Origin: Rhizobium etli 8C-3
Lineage (GTDB): Bacteria > Pseudomonadota > Alphaproteobacteria > Rhizobiales > Rhizobiaceae
Direction of reading: 5' to 3'
NCBI RefSeq assembly: GCF_001908375.1
Contig: NZ_CP017244.1
Coordinates: 2,108,001-2,172,000, forward strand
Length of the DNA stretch: 64,000 nt
This document shows, one piece after another, positions 53,341 through 62,468 of the stretch. The notes beneath the pieces were generated by a model. That model worked only from the letters and a program-made list of their open reading frames with translations, was not told where the DNA came from and made no database searches. Within the stretch, counting starts at the first letter, position 1, and every line of letters begins with the position of its first letter. Both the position numbers and the translations under genes were made by a program.

Positions 53341-54278
53341 CGGCTGATCGTCGCCTGCAGTGCATCGATGGATGACTGGATGCCGGCGTCGGTCGACATG
53401 GTGAAGTCTTCCATTTCGAGGCTGACCCAGCCGTTGTAGCCGACCATGCGGACAACGGAGAAGAACTCCTTCCACCATTGCAGGTCATGTCCAGCGCCGA
53501 CGGCGACGTAGTTCCACGTGCGGTTGGAGACGTCGGTCACATCTTTGAGTTCCAGGAGGCCGTTGACGTCCGCGAGCCCGCGCTCGATACGGGTGTCCTT
53601 GCCATGGCAATGATGGATGGCGCTTCCAAGTGCGCGCGCCGAGGCGATCGGATCGGCGCCCTTCCAGAACAAATGGCTGGGGTCAAGGTTCATGCCGACG
53701 CTCGGGCCGACCTCGTTTCGCAGACGGAACAGCGTTTCGGGATTCCAGACGAGCATCGCCGAGAAATTTTCAAGCGCGTATTTTTCGACGCCCACTTCCT
53801 TGGCCAGCTTCACGAGGTCGTACCAAAGCGGAAACACGCGGTCCTCCCACTGGTAGCGATCGCGCTCCGGCATCTCGTCCGGCCAGCTCTTGGTGTAGAC
53901 GAGCCAGTTCGGCACCATATCGCCGGGTGCCGCCTCCGGCAGCCCCGACATCGTGACGATCGTCTTGATGCCGATCTCACCGGCGAGGCAAATCGTTTGT
54001 TCCATCTCCTTGCGATGGCGCTTGCCCATGTCACCCGGATCGAGCGGATTTGCCGAGCAATTGAGGGCCGCGATCTCCAGACCGCGCGCTTCGATTTCCT
54101 TGAGTTTGGTTTTCAGGAGCCCCTTGTTGGCAAGAAGCTCGTCAGCGCGGAAATGCGGCGCGCGCGACCAGCCGCCACCGGTCATTTCAATGCCTTCGAC
54201 GCCGAGCTTGACGCATTTGTCGAGCATATCGGTAAAGGACAGGTCGCCCATCACGTCGGTGCAGATCGATAGTTTCAT
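53337..54278 (-). CDS. Sugar phosphate isomerase/epimerase
   Basis: This protein of 313 residues forms an AP endonuclease 2-like barrel. Marks include ICTDVMGDLSFTDMLDKCVKLGVEGIEMTGGG, LEIAALNCSANPLDPG, KYALENFSAMLVWNPETLFRL (metal glutamate), SVGMNLDPSHLFWKGADP and IHHCHGKDTR. The H-x-K-D region carries metal and phosphate ligands. It lies within the LacI-linked operon between the Gfo/Idh dehydrogenase (80 bp upstream) and the ABM gene. It likely interconverts keto and aldo forms of the imported compound. Confidence 0.87.
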   Translation of the reverse strand: MKLSICTDVMGDLSFTDMLDKCVKLGVEGIEMTGGGWSRAPHFRADELLANKGLLKTKLKEIEARGLEIAALNCSANPLDPGDMGKRHRKEMEQTICLAGEIGIKTIVTMSGLPEAAPGDMVPNWLVYTKSWPDEMPERDRYQWEDRVFPLWYDLVKLAKEVGVEKYALENFSAMLVWNPETLFRLRNEVGPSVGMNLDPSHLFWKGADPIASARALGSAIHHCHGKDTRIERGLADVNGLLELKDVTDVSNRTWNYVAVGAGHDLQWWKEFFSVVRMVGYNGWVSLEMEDFTMSTDAGIQSSIDALQATISR

Positions 54279-54358
54279 GTCAATCGTTCCTGTTAGAGGT
54301 TTCGGGGACGCGCGCTTGGGAGATGGAGAGAGGATTTCCAGCGCGTCCCCTGTGTTGG

Positions 54359-55531
54359 CTACTTGAAATCAACCCAGGAGGAGCCAGCGTCCGCGGAACG
54401 GACGCAGTTCTCCAACCAGCGCACACCTTCCGTGCCCGCCTTGATGCCCGGATAGTGATGGGTTTTCAGGAAAGCTTCGTCTCCCCGCCTCTTCGCGTCG
54501 ATGGCCTGGGCGATCCAAAGATAGATGTTCGCCCAGCTGTCGCCGAGCCCTTCAGTATGCAATGCGCCCATCCGGTCGACGGCCAGGCTCTCGTCTTCGA
54601 GATAGGGCATGCCATGATGGAGGATACGGTTCGGCTCGCCCTGGACTTCATAGACCAGCTGGTCAGGATGGGCGTCCGACCATTCGATAGACGCCTTCGA
54701 GCCGACGAAGCGATAACGCTGCGAGCCCATGTTGCCGGCGTTGACGGAAGACACCCACAGACGGCCACGAGCGCCATTGTCATAATGCATGAGGACGGTC
54801 GCGTGGTCTTCGAGCGGTGCGCGGGTCGGAATGAAAGCCTTGCGGTCGCACAGCAATTTTTCGATTTTCAGATCGGGCAACACCACTTCGGAGAGGTAGT
54901 AGAGGTGCGTGCCGATATCACCGAGGACGAAGGTCGGGCCTGCTGTCTTCGGATTGGTGCGCCATTTCAGCGCTTCGCCGGCGCCCACGTCGTCACCGGA
55001 ATTGAAGCCGTGGGTGTACTGCATATCGACAATGCGAATGTCGCCCAGCATGCCCTTCTTGACCATCGCCGCCATCTGATGGACTAGCGGATGACCCGTG
55101 AAACCATAGGTGACCCCGACGATGAGGCCCTTTTCATCGGCCAGCCTCGCCACTTCGTCGCATTCCGCAACCGTGAAGAACAAAGGCTTTTCGCAGATCA
55201 CGTGCAGACCGGCTTCCAGGCAGGCCTTGGTGATTTCGAAATGGGTGAAATTCGGCGTTGCGATCGAAACGACCTCGACGCCGTCTTCGCGCGCCGTCTC
55301 CTTGGCAATCAGCTCCTTGTAGTCATCGTAGCAACGGTCCGCCTCGACGCCGAGATTGACGCCAAAGTCACGGCCTCGAGCGGCGTCGAGGTCGAATGCG
55401 CCGGCCACCAAACGATAGGTGCCGTCACGCAGTGCGCCGCTGCGGTGCTTGTAGCCCACTTGCCCGGTCCGGCCGCCGCCGACCATGCCCCAACGAAGCG
55501 GGCGCGAGATAAGTCTTTCACCATTGATCAT
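54359..55531 (-). CDS. Gfo/Idh/MocA family oxidoreductase
   Basis: This protein of 390 residues begins with a Rossmann fold (LRWGMVGGGRTGQVGYKHRSG) and has the family motif HVICEKPLFFTVAECDEVARLAD, where the EKP lysine sits in the active site. The C-terminal domain has GPTFVLGDIGTHLYYLSEVV with the conserved aspartate-histidine pair. Members oxidise or reduce inositols and sugar derivatives with NAD(P). I chose ATG 55531, since GGGAGC lies before it and the Rossmann fold begins soon after. Confidence 0.88.
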   Translation of the reverse strand: MINGERLISRPLRWGMVGGGRTGQVGYKHRSGALRDGTYRLVAGAFDLDAARGRDFGVNLGVEADRCYDDYKELIAKETAREDGVEVVSIATPNFTHFEITKACLEAGLHVICEKPLFFTVAECDEVARLADEKGLIVGVTYGFTGHPLVHQMAAMVKKGMLGDIRIVDMQYTHGFNSGDDVGAGEALKWRTNPKTAGPTFVLGDIGTHLYYLSEVVLPDLKIEKLLCDRKAFIPTRAPLEDHATVLMHYDNGARGRLWVSSVNAGNMGSQRYRFVGSKASIEWSDAHPDQLVYEVQGEPNRILHHGMPYLEDESLAVDRMGALHTEGLGDSWANIYLWIAQAIDAKRRGDEAFLKTHHYPGIKAGTEGVRWLENCVRSADAGSSWVDFK

Positions 55532-55671
55532 TTCAGTTGCTCCCCCGGCATGGCGCCGGCTTTGGTGTTTGGCATAGCTCCGCCGATCGGCGGACAACGC
55601 CCGCCGGCTGCGCAAACATTCATTTCGAGAAGCCCGCCCTTTGGCGGCCTATTGAGGCCGCATCACGGGCC

Positions 55672-56571
55672 TCACTTCTGATACTTGTCGATGTATCTGC
55701 TGATTTCGGAGCACATGAACCGCCCGGATTCATCGGCCTTGTCCTCCCACGCGAAGACGCAGGAAGTCACGATGCCGTCGAAGCCGATTTCGGCCAGCGT
55801 GCCGAAGAAATCCTCCCACGGAACCTCGCCCTGCCCGATATTGAGGTGCTGGTGCACACGCGCCTGGGTACCGGGCGGATTGAGAATATAGCGAAGTCCC
55901 GAACTTGCCTTGTGATTGAAGGTATCACCAACATGAACATGCGCGAGAACATCCTTGGCTTCGCGCAGCATAGCCTTGGTGTCGTCCCCGAAATAGAAGG
56001 TGTGCGGGGCGCAGTAGAGGAACTTGACGTTCTTCGAATTGACCGTGCGGATGATGTCGAGGGCTGGCTGCAGCGTCTCGCACCAGTCTTCCGGATGCGG
56101 CTCGATATTGAGCTGAATACCTTCCCGTTCGAAGATCGGCACCAGCTCTTCCATCGAGCGCCACCAGGAATCTTCGCATGCCTCGATCATCGAACCGGTA
56201 TGGCAGCAGTAGCACGAGCCCTTATCGGGATGCGGGCCTCGGCCGAATTCCGAGTTCATCGTGTCGACTTCCATCTCGACCGCAACTTCGATGGCGCGCT
56301 TCCAGTGCTTGACCGCCGCCTTGCGCTCGGTCTCGTCGTTTGAGGCCCAACGATACATGGGCAGGATGGAGGCGATGCCGACATCAGCGTCCTTCAGCGC
56401 CTTCTTGAAGGTCTTGATACGCTCCGGAAAAACGCGTGGCGCTTTGAACCATTCAAGGAAGTCCGCGCGGGGCGAGAGCTCGATCCAGTCAAAGCCTAGC
56501 TCCTTCATCTTGGCCGGAAGAGCCTCAAGGCTGAGATGGCGATGCATAAACGGGTCGATGGCGATTTTCAT
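55672..56571 (-). CDS. Sugar phosphate isomerase/epimerase (second paralogue)
   Basis: This is a TIM-barrel protein of 299 residues. It contains MKELGFDWIELSPRADFLEWF, MEVDTMNSEFGRGPHPDKGSC, GIQLNIEPHPEDWCETLQPAL, VKFLYCAPHTFYFG and LAHVHVGDTFNHKASSG, which supply histidines and acids for a metal site. It sits between the transporter ATPase gene and the dehydrogenase gene. Two such isomerases plus an oxidoreductase in one operon suggest sequential epimerisation and oxidation of one substrate. Confidence 0.86.
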   Translation of the reverse strand: MKIAIDPFMHRHLSLEALPAKMKELGFDWIELSPRADFLEWFKAPRVFPERIKTFKKALKDADVGIASILPMYRWASNDETERKAAVKHWKRAIEVAVEMEVDTMNSEFGRGPHPDKGSCYCCHTGSMIEACEDSWWRSMEELVPIFEREGIQLNIEPHPEDWCETLQPALDIIRTVNSKNVKFLYCAPHTFYFGDDTKAMLREAKDVLAHVHVGDTFNHKASSGLRYILNPPGTQARVHQHLNIGQGEVPWEDFFGTLAEIGFDGIVTSCVFAWEDKADESGRFMCSEISRYIDKYQK

Positions 56572-56591
56572 GAATCTATTTTCCTGTTCAA

Positions 56592-57413
56592 TCAGTTGGG
56601 CGTCACTGGGGGCGGGTGCCCCTCATGCGCCGCCATGTAGCTTTCGACTTCAGCGCCCAGGTTCGCCAACGCCTCGCCACCTGCCATGAGATCGGTGATT
56701 TCTTCGCGGGTCTTTTCACCCTTTCGGAAATTGGCAGCGACTGCCCCGCGGATGAGGACAGCGAAATGGTCGCCAACAGCCATTGCATGCGTCACCTGGT
56801 GCGTGATGAAGATGACAGCTATGCCGCGCTTCTTTGCTTCAAGGACGATGCGAAGGACGTGGGATGCCTGCTTGACACCGAGCGCCGCAGTCGGTTCGTC
56901 AAGGATGAGCACACGGGCGCCGAAATGGACCGCGCGAGCGATTGCCAGCGATTGACGTTCGCCTCCAGAAAGGCCACCGATCAACCGGTCGCCGTCATCG
57001 ATCCGGGTAATGCCGAATTCCTGAACAGCCTTTACCGCGATTTCATTGGCTTTCTTTCGATCATAGACCTTGAAGGGCCAGAAACCCTTCGTCGGCTCTG
57101 CTCCGATGAAGAACGAGCGACCGATGCTCATCAAGGGAAAGGTCCCGCCGAACTGGTGCACAGTCGAGATACCCATCTGTTGTGCATCGCGCGGTCCCTG
57201 GAAGTCTACAGGCTTTCCATCCATCAGCACCTCGCCGGTATTGGGCTTGTAGACGCCCGCCAGCGTCTTGATGAGGGTGGATTTTCCAGCGCCGTTATCG
57301 CCAAGGAGGCAAAGGACTTCGCCTGCATCAACCTTGAGCGAGATGTCATTGAGAACGTCGATCGGTCCGAAAGACTTGTTGACGTTTCTAAGTTCGAGAA
57401 TTGGAGTGATCAT
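56592..57413 (-). CDS. Sugar ABC transporter ATPase, single-domain (FrcA type)
   Basis: This protein of 273 residues has one nucleotide-binding domain: Walker A LLGDNGAGKSTLIKTLAG, the glutamine-loop HQFGGTFPLMSIGRSFFIG, signature LSGGERQSLAIARAV and Walker B RVLILDEPTAALG. Single-domain ATPases of this type serve fructose-, xylose- or inositol-type CUT2 importers. ATG 57413 is preferred over the longer start at 57425. It follows the permease by 8 bp on the same strand. Confidence 0.9.
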   Translation of the reverse strand: MITPILELRNVNKSFGPIDVLNDISLKVDAGEVLCLLGDNGAGKSTLIKTLAGVYKPNTGEVLMDGKPVDFQGPRDAQQMGISTVHQFGGTFPLMSIGRSFFIGAEPTKGFWPFKVYDRKKANEIAVKAVQEFGITRIDDGDRLIGGLSGGERQSLAIARAVHFGARVLILDEPTAALGVKQASHVLRIVLEAKKRGIAVIFITHQVTHAMAVGDHFAVLIRGAVAANFRKGEKTREEITDLMAGGEALANLGAEVESYMAAHEGHPPPVTPN

Positions 57414-57421
57414 AGCTGGCC

Positions 57422-58426
57422 TCACTTCTTCTTCGGCGAGTAGGTCAGGGCCATGATGCGGAACGTGTTATTCATCAACACGGCCAGCAACAGCATGGCG
57501 CCGATGATCAAACTCGACCAGTTGCGATCAAACGTCGTGAAGTAGATCCCCTGGTTGACGATCGCGAAGGTGACCGTCCCGAGAAAAATACCGACGATTG
57601 AGCCAAAGCCTCCCGTCAGCAGAACTCCGCCGACCACAACCGCGATGATGGAGTTGAAAATAAAGGTCATTCCGGCGGAGACCTGCGCGACGTTGAAGAG
57701 GATGGCCTGACACATGCCGACGAAGGCTGCGCTTACCGACGACAGCACAAACAGTGTCACGGTGAGCCTGTCGGTCGGAATACCGGCGTTTCTTGCGCTG
57801 ACACGGTCGCCGCCCATGGCGAAGATCCAGTTTCCAAAAGGCGAAAAGTGGACATAGAAGATGTAGAGCGCTGTCAGCGCGAGCCACCAGAAAATCGTTA
57901 CCTGGAAGCTGCCGCCTACAAAGGAACCGAACAGCGACTTTGCGATAACGCCGGACTCAGCCGGACTAAGCGCCACGCTTGTCGTCCCGGTGAGCAGAAC
58001 AGAAAAGCCCAGGATCACCCCCTGCACCGCGAATAAGGTTCCCAACGTCACTATGAGCGACGGCACTGCGGTCCGGATGACCAGAAAACCGTTGATCAAG
58101 CCGACCACCAGACCCAGGCTCAGGGCGCCTAGAATGCCCACCCAGATGGGCATGTGATAGTGACCGGTGATGATTGCGACCGTGAGTGCGCCCGCCGGGA
58201 TCATCGCGCCGATGGAAATGTCGAGTTCGCCGGAAATCATCAGCAACCCGACAGGAATTGCTATGATACCAAGATTTGCAGCAACGTTGAGCCAGCTAGC
58301 CGCACCTGCCGGTTTGAGGAACTCGATGCTTCCGAACACGACGAAGAAGATGAGCACGAAAGCGAGGCCAAGAATGGCGCCGGATTCAGGGCGTCTGATA
58401 AGATCGCCCAGGGACAGGTTTTTCAT
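57422..58426 (-). CDS. Sugar ABC transporter permease (CUT2 type)
   Basis: This membrane protein of 334 residues has the RbsC/FrcC signatures GIIAIPVGLLMISGELDISIGAMIP and the late NSIIAVVVGGVLLTGGFGSIVGIFLGTVTFAI. About nine to ten hydrophobic segments are visible. I take ATG 58426 (MKNLSLGDLIRR) because upstream translation is not like the family; the plus-strand complement shows GGGAGG just upstream. It is co-transcribed with the binding protein (120 bp away) and ATPase. Confidence 0.9.
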   Translation of the reverse strand: MKNLSLGDLIRRPESGAILGLAFVLIFFVVFGSIEFLKPAGAASWLNVAANLGIIAIPVGLLMISGELDISIGAMIPAGALTVAIITGHYHMPIWVGILGALSLGLVVGLINGFLVIRTAVPSLIVTLGTLFAVQGVILGFSVLLTGTTSVALSPAESGVIAKSLFGSFVGGSFQVTIFWWLALTALYIFYVHFSPFGNWIFAMGGDRVSARNAGIPTDRLTVTLFVLSSVSAAFVGMCQAILFNVAQVSAGMTFIFNSIIAVVVGGVLLTGGFGSIVGIFLGTVTFAIVNQGIYFTTFDRNWSSLIIGAMLLLAVLMNNTFRIMALTYSPKKK

Positions 58427-58546
58427 GTAGTTCCTCCCAAAGTTGGCCGCAGGCGAGTTGGTCTGTCGCCAATCAGCGTTCGCAAGGCTAATGCACCGTC
58501 GATCCGCCGCCACCGCAGCAGATCGACTCGAGACATTGATTTGCGG

Positions 58547-59521
58547 TCAGCGCGCGCCCTTCGAGACACCTGTCAAGGTTGCCTCGATATTTAACTTGTC
58601 GACGATGTCGGGGCCAGTGAGCACCGGAGACGTTGGAAGATCCGTTCCGAAGTCAATTGCGGAAGCGAGAAGTGTCACCGCCAGCAGCGATTGCAGGTAT
58701 GGCTGTTGGTCGATAGCGAAACCCTGCGTTCCGGCGTTGATGCGATCAAGGCCGGATTGGTTGAGGTCGAATGTGCCGAGAAGTGTGGTCTCGGTCTTTC
58801 CGGCTTGCTGAATGCCAATTGCAGCCGAGTCCGCATCCCCCGCAGAGATCGTGATGAGGCCGTCAATCGTCGCGTCCTGGAGGAGCGTCGCTTTGATGGC
58901 CTCGGCAACGGCGGTGGCATCGCCGAAGCTGGTTGCGGGCAAGGGCAACTGCTTCGCCGTACCACCTGCCTTTGTAATTCCGTCGATGACGCCCTTGCAG
59001 CGCGCCTCCAGATTGGCGGCGCCCGGGACGGTATTCACGCAAAGCACATTCTTCTTGCCGTTCTTGAAGAAGTACTCGCCACCTGCGACGCCCGCGAGAT
59101 ATTCGTCGGAACCGACATAGTTGATAGCACCGAGCTCCCTGGCCTTATCAATTCCGCCGGCGTTCATCAGGATGACCTTGATGCCGGCAGCGACTGCTTC
59201 CTTGATTGCAGGGTCCTCACCTTCGGGAACCCAGTTCGGAATGACCAGGCCATCGACCTTCTGGCTGATGGCCGTCTGTATGAGTTGGACGACGTCGGGC
59301 GCGAAATTGTCATAGGTCTGGAGGCGTAGGTAGTTCACCTTGCCGCCGTTAGCCTCAACGACCAGCCGCGCATCATCGATGCCCTTTTTGATGAGATTCC
59401 AAAATGCGTCGTCATTCTTGCCACCCACCACAGCGATATTGGCAGCCATCGCCGAAGGCACAGTGAACGCAACGATAGTGGTCGCAAGCAAAGCTGCGCA
59501 AAGACGCTTAATTCCCTTCAT
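58547..59521 (-). CDS. Sugar/cyclitol ABC transporter substrate-binding protein
   Basis: This protein of 324 residues has a Sec signal (LCAALLATTIVAFTVPSAMAA) followed by a type 1 periplasmic binding protein: IAVVGGKNDDAFWNLIKKGIDDARL, KVDGLVIPNWVPEGEDPAIKEAV, VIDGITKAGGTAKQLP and TFDLNQSGLDRINAGTQGFAIDQQPYLQ. The last motif is typical of the group that binds sugars and inositols. GGAGGAG precedes ATG 59521. It is the first gene of the operon, divergent from the LacI regulator, so it should be the most strongly expressed. The cargo is unknown. Confidence 0.9.
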   Translation of the reverse strand: MKGIKRLCAALLATTIVAFTVPSAMAANIAVVGGKNDDAFWNLIKKGIDDARLVVEANGGKVNYLRLQTYDNFAPDVVQLIQTAISQKVDGLVIPNWVPEGEDPAIKEAVAAGIKVILMNAGGIDKARELGAINYVGSDEYLAGVAGGEYFFKNGKKNVLCVNTVPGAANLEARCKGVIDGITKAGGTAKQLPLPATSFGDATAVAEAIKATLLQDATIDGLITISAGDADSAAIGIQQAGKTETTLLGTFDLNQSGLDRINAGTQGFAIDQQPYLQSLLAVTLLASAIDFGTDLPTSPVLTGPDIVDKLNIEATLTGVSKGAR

Positions 59522-59620
59522 AACTTCTCCTCCCGTTTCATCGTCCACAAGGACTGAATGCGTGTTGATCTGTAGCGCGTAGAATGCCAAAATGAAATTG
59601 GTCTGGCGCATTGAAGCATA

Positions 59621-59643
59621 TTTCGTTTCAAAACGTTTCATTC
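59621..59643. promoter_or_regulatory. Candidate LacI-family operator
   Basis: The segment contains the 8-bp palindrome AAACGTTT (59631-59638) and two tandem CGTTTCA copies three bases apart. LacI-family proteins recognise AT-rich symmetrical sites with a central CG, such as GAAACGTTTC, which this resembles closely. It lies 28 bp before the LacI gene and about 100 bp before the divergent transporter operon, so it could control both. Confidence 0.55.
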
Positions 59644-59668
59644 ACAAATGATATAGGGAGGACGTTTG

Positions 59669-60709
59669 ATGAATAGGCCCACGATATCTGATCTGGCGAA
59701 TACGGCTGGGGTCAGCTTGTCCACGGTCAACCGGCTTCTGCACGGGACAGGCACAGTCCGGGCAGATACGGTCGACCGAATCCTGCAGGCTGCGGATAAG
59801 ATTGGATTTTACGGGCTCGGTGCCTTGCGCCAGCGCAAGCAAGACAATCTGCCGCAACGACGGTTCAGCTTCCTCATGCAGCAGTCGCACAGACCACTTT
59901 ACCAGTTATGGGCTGAGGGGCTTAAGGCAGCGGCCCATAGGCGGACCGACGCGGTGATCGAACCGGAGGTGATATTCGAAGACGATTTGTCGCCGGAAGC
60001 TGTCTCTATGAACCTGCTGGAAATAGGCAAAACAGCAGATGCCGTGGCAGTGATTACGGCAGATCACCCATTGGTCAGCCAAGCGATTGATGAATTGCGT
60101 GGGAATGGCGTTCCGGTAGTAGCGTACGTAACCGACTTGTCCGCCGCTAGTCGTGCCGGATTTGTTGGTACTGACAACTGGAAGCGAGGAAGAACCGCCG
60201 CCTGGTTTATCAGCCAAACGGCTGATGAGCCCGGAAGAGTATTTCCTTTGGTTGGTAGCAACCGTTATCAATGCCAGGATATCGCCGATGCCAGCTTTCG
60301 GTCTTACATGCGTGAAAACGCCCCAGATTTTCAGATCAGCGAAACGCTTCTCACATACGAGGTGCCGGAAAACGCCTATGAAATCGTACGACGCCTGATC
60401 CAACAGGAACCAGATATAAAGGGAATTTTCGTCAACGGGGGAGGTATATCGGGCGTCCTGCGAGCCATGCGTGAACTGGCACCGGAACGGCAGAAAAAGA
60501 TTCGCATTGTCTGCAGTGACGTTGGACCTGAAACTCGCAAGGGGCTGAGTGAGGGGTTAATTACAGCGTCGCTATGCCATCCTCTCGACAAGATGCCGAC
60601 CGAGCTTGTCGACGTCATGCTTCGCCTAATCGATCGTCGCGACGCGCATTCTATCGAACAACGTATCGTTCCGTTTGATATCCTTACGCCCGAAAGTTTG
60701 TGGACATAA
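59669..60709 (+). CDS. LacI family transcriptional regulator
   Basis: This protein of 346 residues has the LacI helix-turn-helix (PTISDLANTAGVSLSTVNRLLHGTGTVRADTVDRILQAA), the hinge helix and a periplasmic-binding-protein-like effector domain (FVNGGGISGVLRAMREL and IRIVCSDVGPETRKGL). The ATG at 59669 has GGGAGG eight bases upstream; a TTG at 59666 is less likely. It is divergent from the ABC transporter/isomerase operon and probably represses it, released by the imported sugar or inositol derivative. Confidence 0.9.
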   Translation: MNRPTISDLANTAGVSLSTVNRLLHGTGTVRADTVDRILQAADKIGFYGLGALRQRKQDNLPQRRFSFLMQQSHRPLYQLWAEGLKAAAHRRTDAVIEPEVIFEDDLSPEAVSMNLLEIGKTADAVAVITADHPLVSQAIDELRGNGVPVVAYVTDLSAASRAGFVGTDNWKRGRTAAWFISQTADEPGRVFPLVGSNRYQCQDIADASFRSYMRENAPDFQISETLLTYEVPENAYEIVRRLIQQEPDIKGIFVNGGGISGVLRAMRELAPERQKKIRIVCSDVGPETRKGLSEGLITASLCHPLDKMPTELVDVMLRLIDRRDAHSIEQRIVPFDILTPESLWT

Positions 60710-60778
60710 GTTGCCCTGGTCATGCGTTAGCATTTTGCACGAGCTTCATAGGCGACACGTGGTCACGTTGGGGCAACT

Positions 60779-61354
60779 TCAAACCGAGATTGAAGCCCGA
60801 ACAACCGCGGTGCAAAAGTTCAGCTTAGTGCGCAAGCACGCAAGCATGGCTGTGGCAGCCGAATGGCGAGCTTCGGGCCGTCTCCCGGTCTGGAGCGCAT
60901 TCAGATCAAGATTTTCGACTGTTGCCCGCAGGCAGATGAATGTCTGCTGCCCGAGGGCGACCTGAAGGCGCTCTCCGCCCGATGAAGAGAACACCTCAAG
61001 CTGGCAGATCGTCAGTGTCCGGCCACTCTTGACGACACGACCGACCGCATCGACGAATTCGCCCTCAGCGGGATTCAGAAGGTTCAGCTTGAACTCGACG
61101 GTTAGAACCTCCGTATCTTCAGGGAACAGGGTGAACCGAGCATAACCTCCGGCGGAATCGGCGATCGCCGACAGGCCACCCGCATGAAAATAGCCGTGCT
61201 GCTGGGTCAGTTGCGAAGCGAACGGCATACGGATGACCACAACCCCCCGATGGATCTGGTGCAACTCTGCTCCAAGATGCCGCATCAACCCCTGTCGATT
61301 GAAGCTTTCACGAATGCGCTGCTCGACCGTCTCGTCTACAAGCGGCAGTGCCAC
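60779..61354 (-). CDS. PaaI-type hotdog-fold thioesterase
   Basis: The hotdog domain is clear: GLMRHLGAELHQIHRGVVVIRMPF, HGYFHAGGLSAIADSAGGYARF (the HAGGLSAIAD motif gives the catalytic acid), VLTVEFKLNLLNPAEGEFVDAVGRVVKSGRTL and ALGQQTFICL. The start is uncertain: GTG 61354 gives a normal N-terminus, but the frame stays open upstream to 61645. The final 45 residues (RATVENLDLNAL onward) are longer than in PaaI and may reflect a lost stop. The substrate would be an acyl-CoA. Confidence 0.78.
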   Translation of the reverse strand: MALPLVDETVEQRIRESFNRQGLMRHLGAELHQIHRGVVVIRMPFASQLTQQHGYFHAGGLSAIADSAGGYARFTLFPEDTEVLTVEFKLNLLNPAEGEFVDAVGRVVKSGRTLTICQLEVFSSSGGERLQVALGQQTFICLRATVENLDLNALQTGRRPEARHSAATAMLACLRTKLNFCTAVVRASISV

Positions 61355-61547
61355 GAAATCTGCCCCGGTTACCCACAACAGGCTCTCGGTGAGCAATTTC
61401 GCAAGATCGTAACATATTGAAATTATGGTAAGCACGGCATTAACTAAAGCGATATCGCCCATTGCTTCTGTCACGACTGCGGATTTTTGCGCGGTTCCCT
61501 CACCTGCGATAAGTATCGCTATCGGAAGGTGAGGTTCGCCGCAGCAC

Positions 61548-62468
61548 CTAAGATCGGCTCGATCTCTCAATTGGTATTGCCAGCTGGGAGATGTAGTCGG
61601 TACATGCGGCGTCAACAGCATCAATGAGCCTCTCAGAACGAGCAATAAGCCAGGACAGCGCCTCCTCGCTTATTATGTAGTACGGCGAGTAGCGCGCCTT
61701 CACGTAGGCCTCATTGAGGGTATTGAACCAAGCCACATAGCGATGCCGGTCTCGTGGCCACACCTCGGCGAGATCCTGCCGTTGCTGTTCCGCAAGATTT
61801 CGAAGGAGACCAAGACTGTGGGAGGCTGGACTGTAATTCGAAAAGACCAAGAGAAGCCCGGAGTATGCCTGCTCAAGTGATTGGTGAAGGAGAAATGCCG
61901 CCTGCCTAAAATCGCCTTCGGCACGGCAAAACTTGGACGTCTTCAGAAAAACTCGTGCGTCGGCCAGCCGATGGTCGTAATACGACTTTGCAGCCTCGTA
62001 AATCAATTCTCGGCTTGGGACTTTGGCTGCGGGAAGGTCTTTACCATCTGCTTCATAAAGAACAATGCCGTCGCGCCTTATATCGGAGAAGAAGTAACGG
62101 CCCTGATGCAAAGCGTCCCCTACCTCACGTCGCGAATGGATGATCGGCGTAACGGGTGTCTTGATGCCGCGGTCGCGTATCAGCCGGTCCTTGGCGGCAT
62201 ACCAATATTCGGGATCGGCCAGCTTCTTCGTGCTGACGATGATCAGAATGTCGTAGTCCGAGCGGTAGCCCTTGGCAGTGTGTGGTTCATCAACCCAGGT
62301 TCCGCGGGCGTAAGATCCAAAGAGGATGATCTTCCAGATACGGCCCTTCTTCTTGAACTCCGCCTCCGCACCCTTCAACGCGTTCTCGAATTCTTCGTGA
62401 ATGATCTCGACAACACGCGCCAGTTCGCGCTGCTTCTTCTCCGGCAGATGATCGAGGCTCGATTTCAT
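61548..62468 (-). CDS. Fused nucleotidyltransferase-HEPN domain protein (MNT-HEPN)
   Basis: This protein of 306 residues contains a Pol-beta-type nucleotidyltransferase (KIILFGSYARGTWVDEP, then RSDYDILIIVSTKK with two metal aspartates). A HEPN domain with RQAAFLLHQSLEQAY is in the second half. The arginine and histidine of that helix (R-x6-H) are the HEPN signature. Separate MNT and HEPN proteins form type VII toxin-antitoxin pairs in which MNT AMPylates the HEPN toxin; here both sit in one chain. I use ATG 62468; the frame is open further upstream. Confidence 0.83.
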   Translation of the reverse strand: MKSSLDHLPEKKQRELARVVEIIHEEFENALKGAEAEFKKKGRIWKIILFGSYARGTWVDEPHTAKGYRSDYDILIIVSTKKLADPEYWYAAKDRLIRDRGIKTPVTPIIHSRREVGDALHQGRYFFSDIRRDGIVLYEADGKDLPAAKVPSRELIYEAAKSYYDHRLADARVFLKTSKFCRAEGDFRQAAFLLHQSLEQAYSGLLLVFSNYSPASHSLGLLRNLAEQQRQDLAEVWPRDRHRYVAWFNTLNEAYVKARYSPYYIISEEALSWLIARSERLIDAVDAACTDYISQLAIPIERSSRS

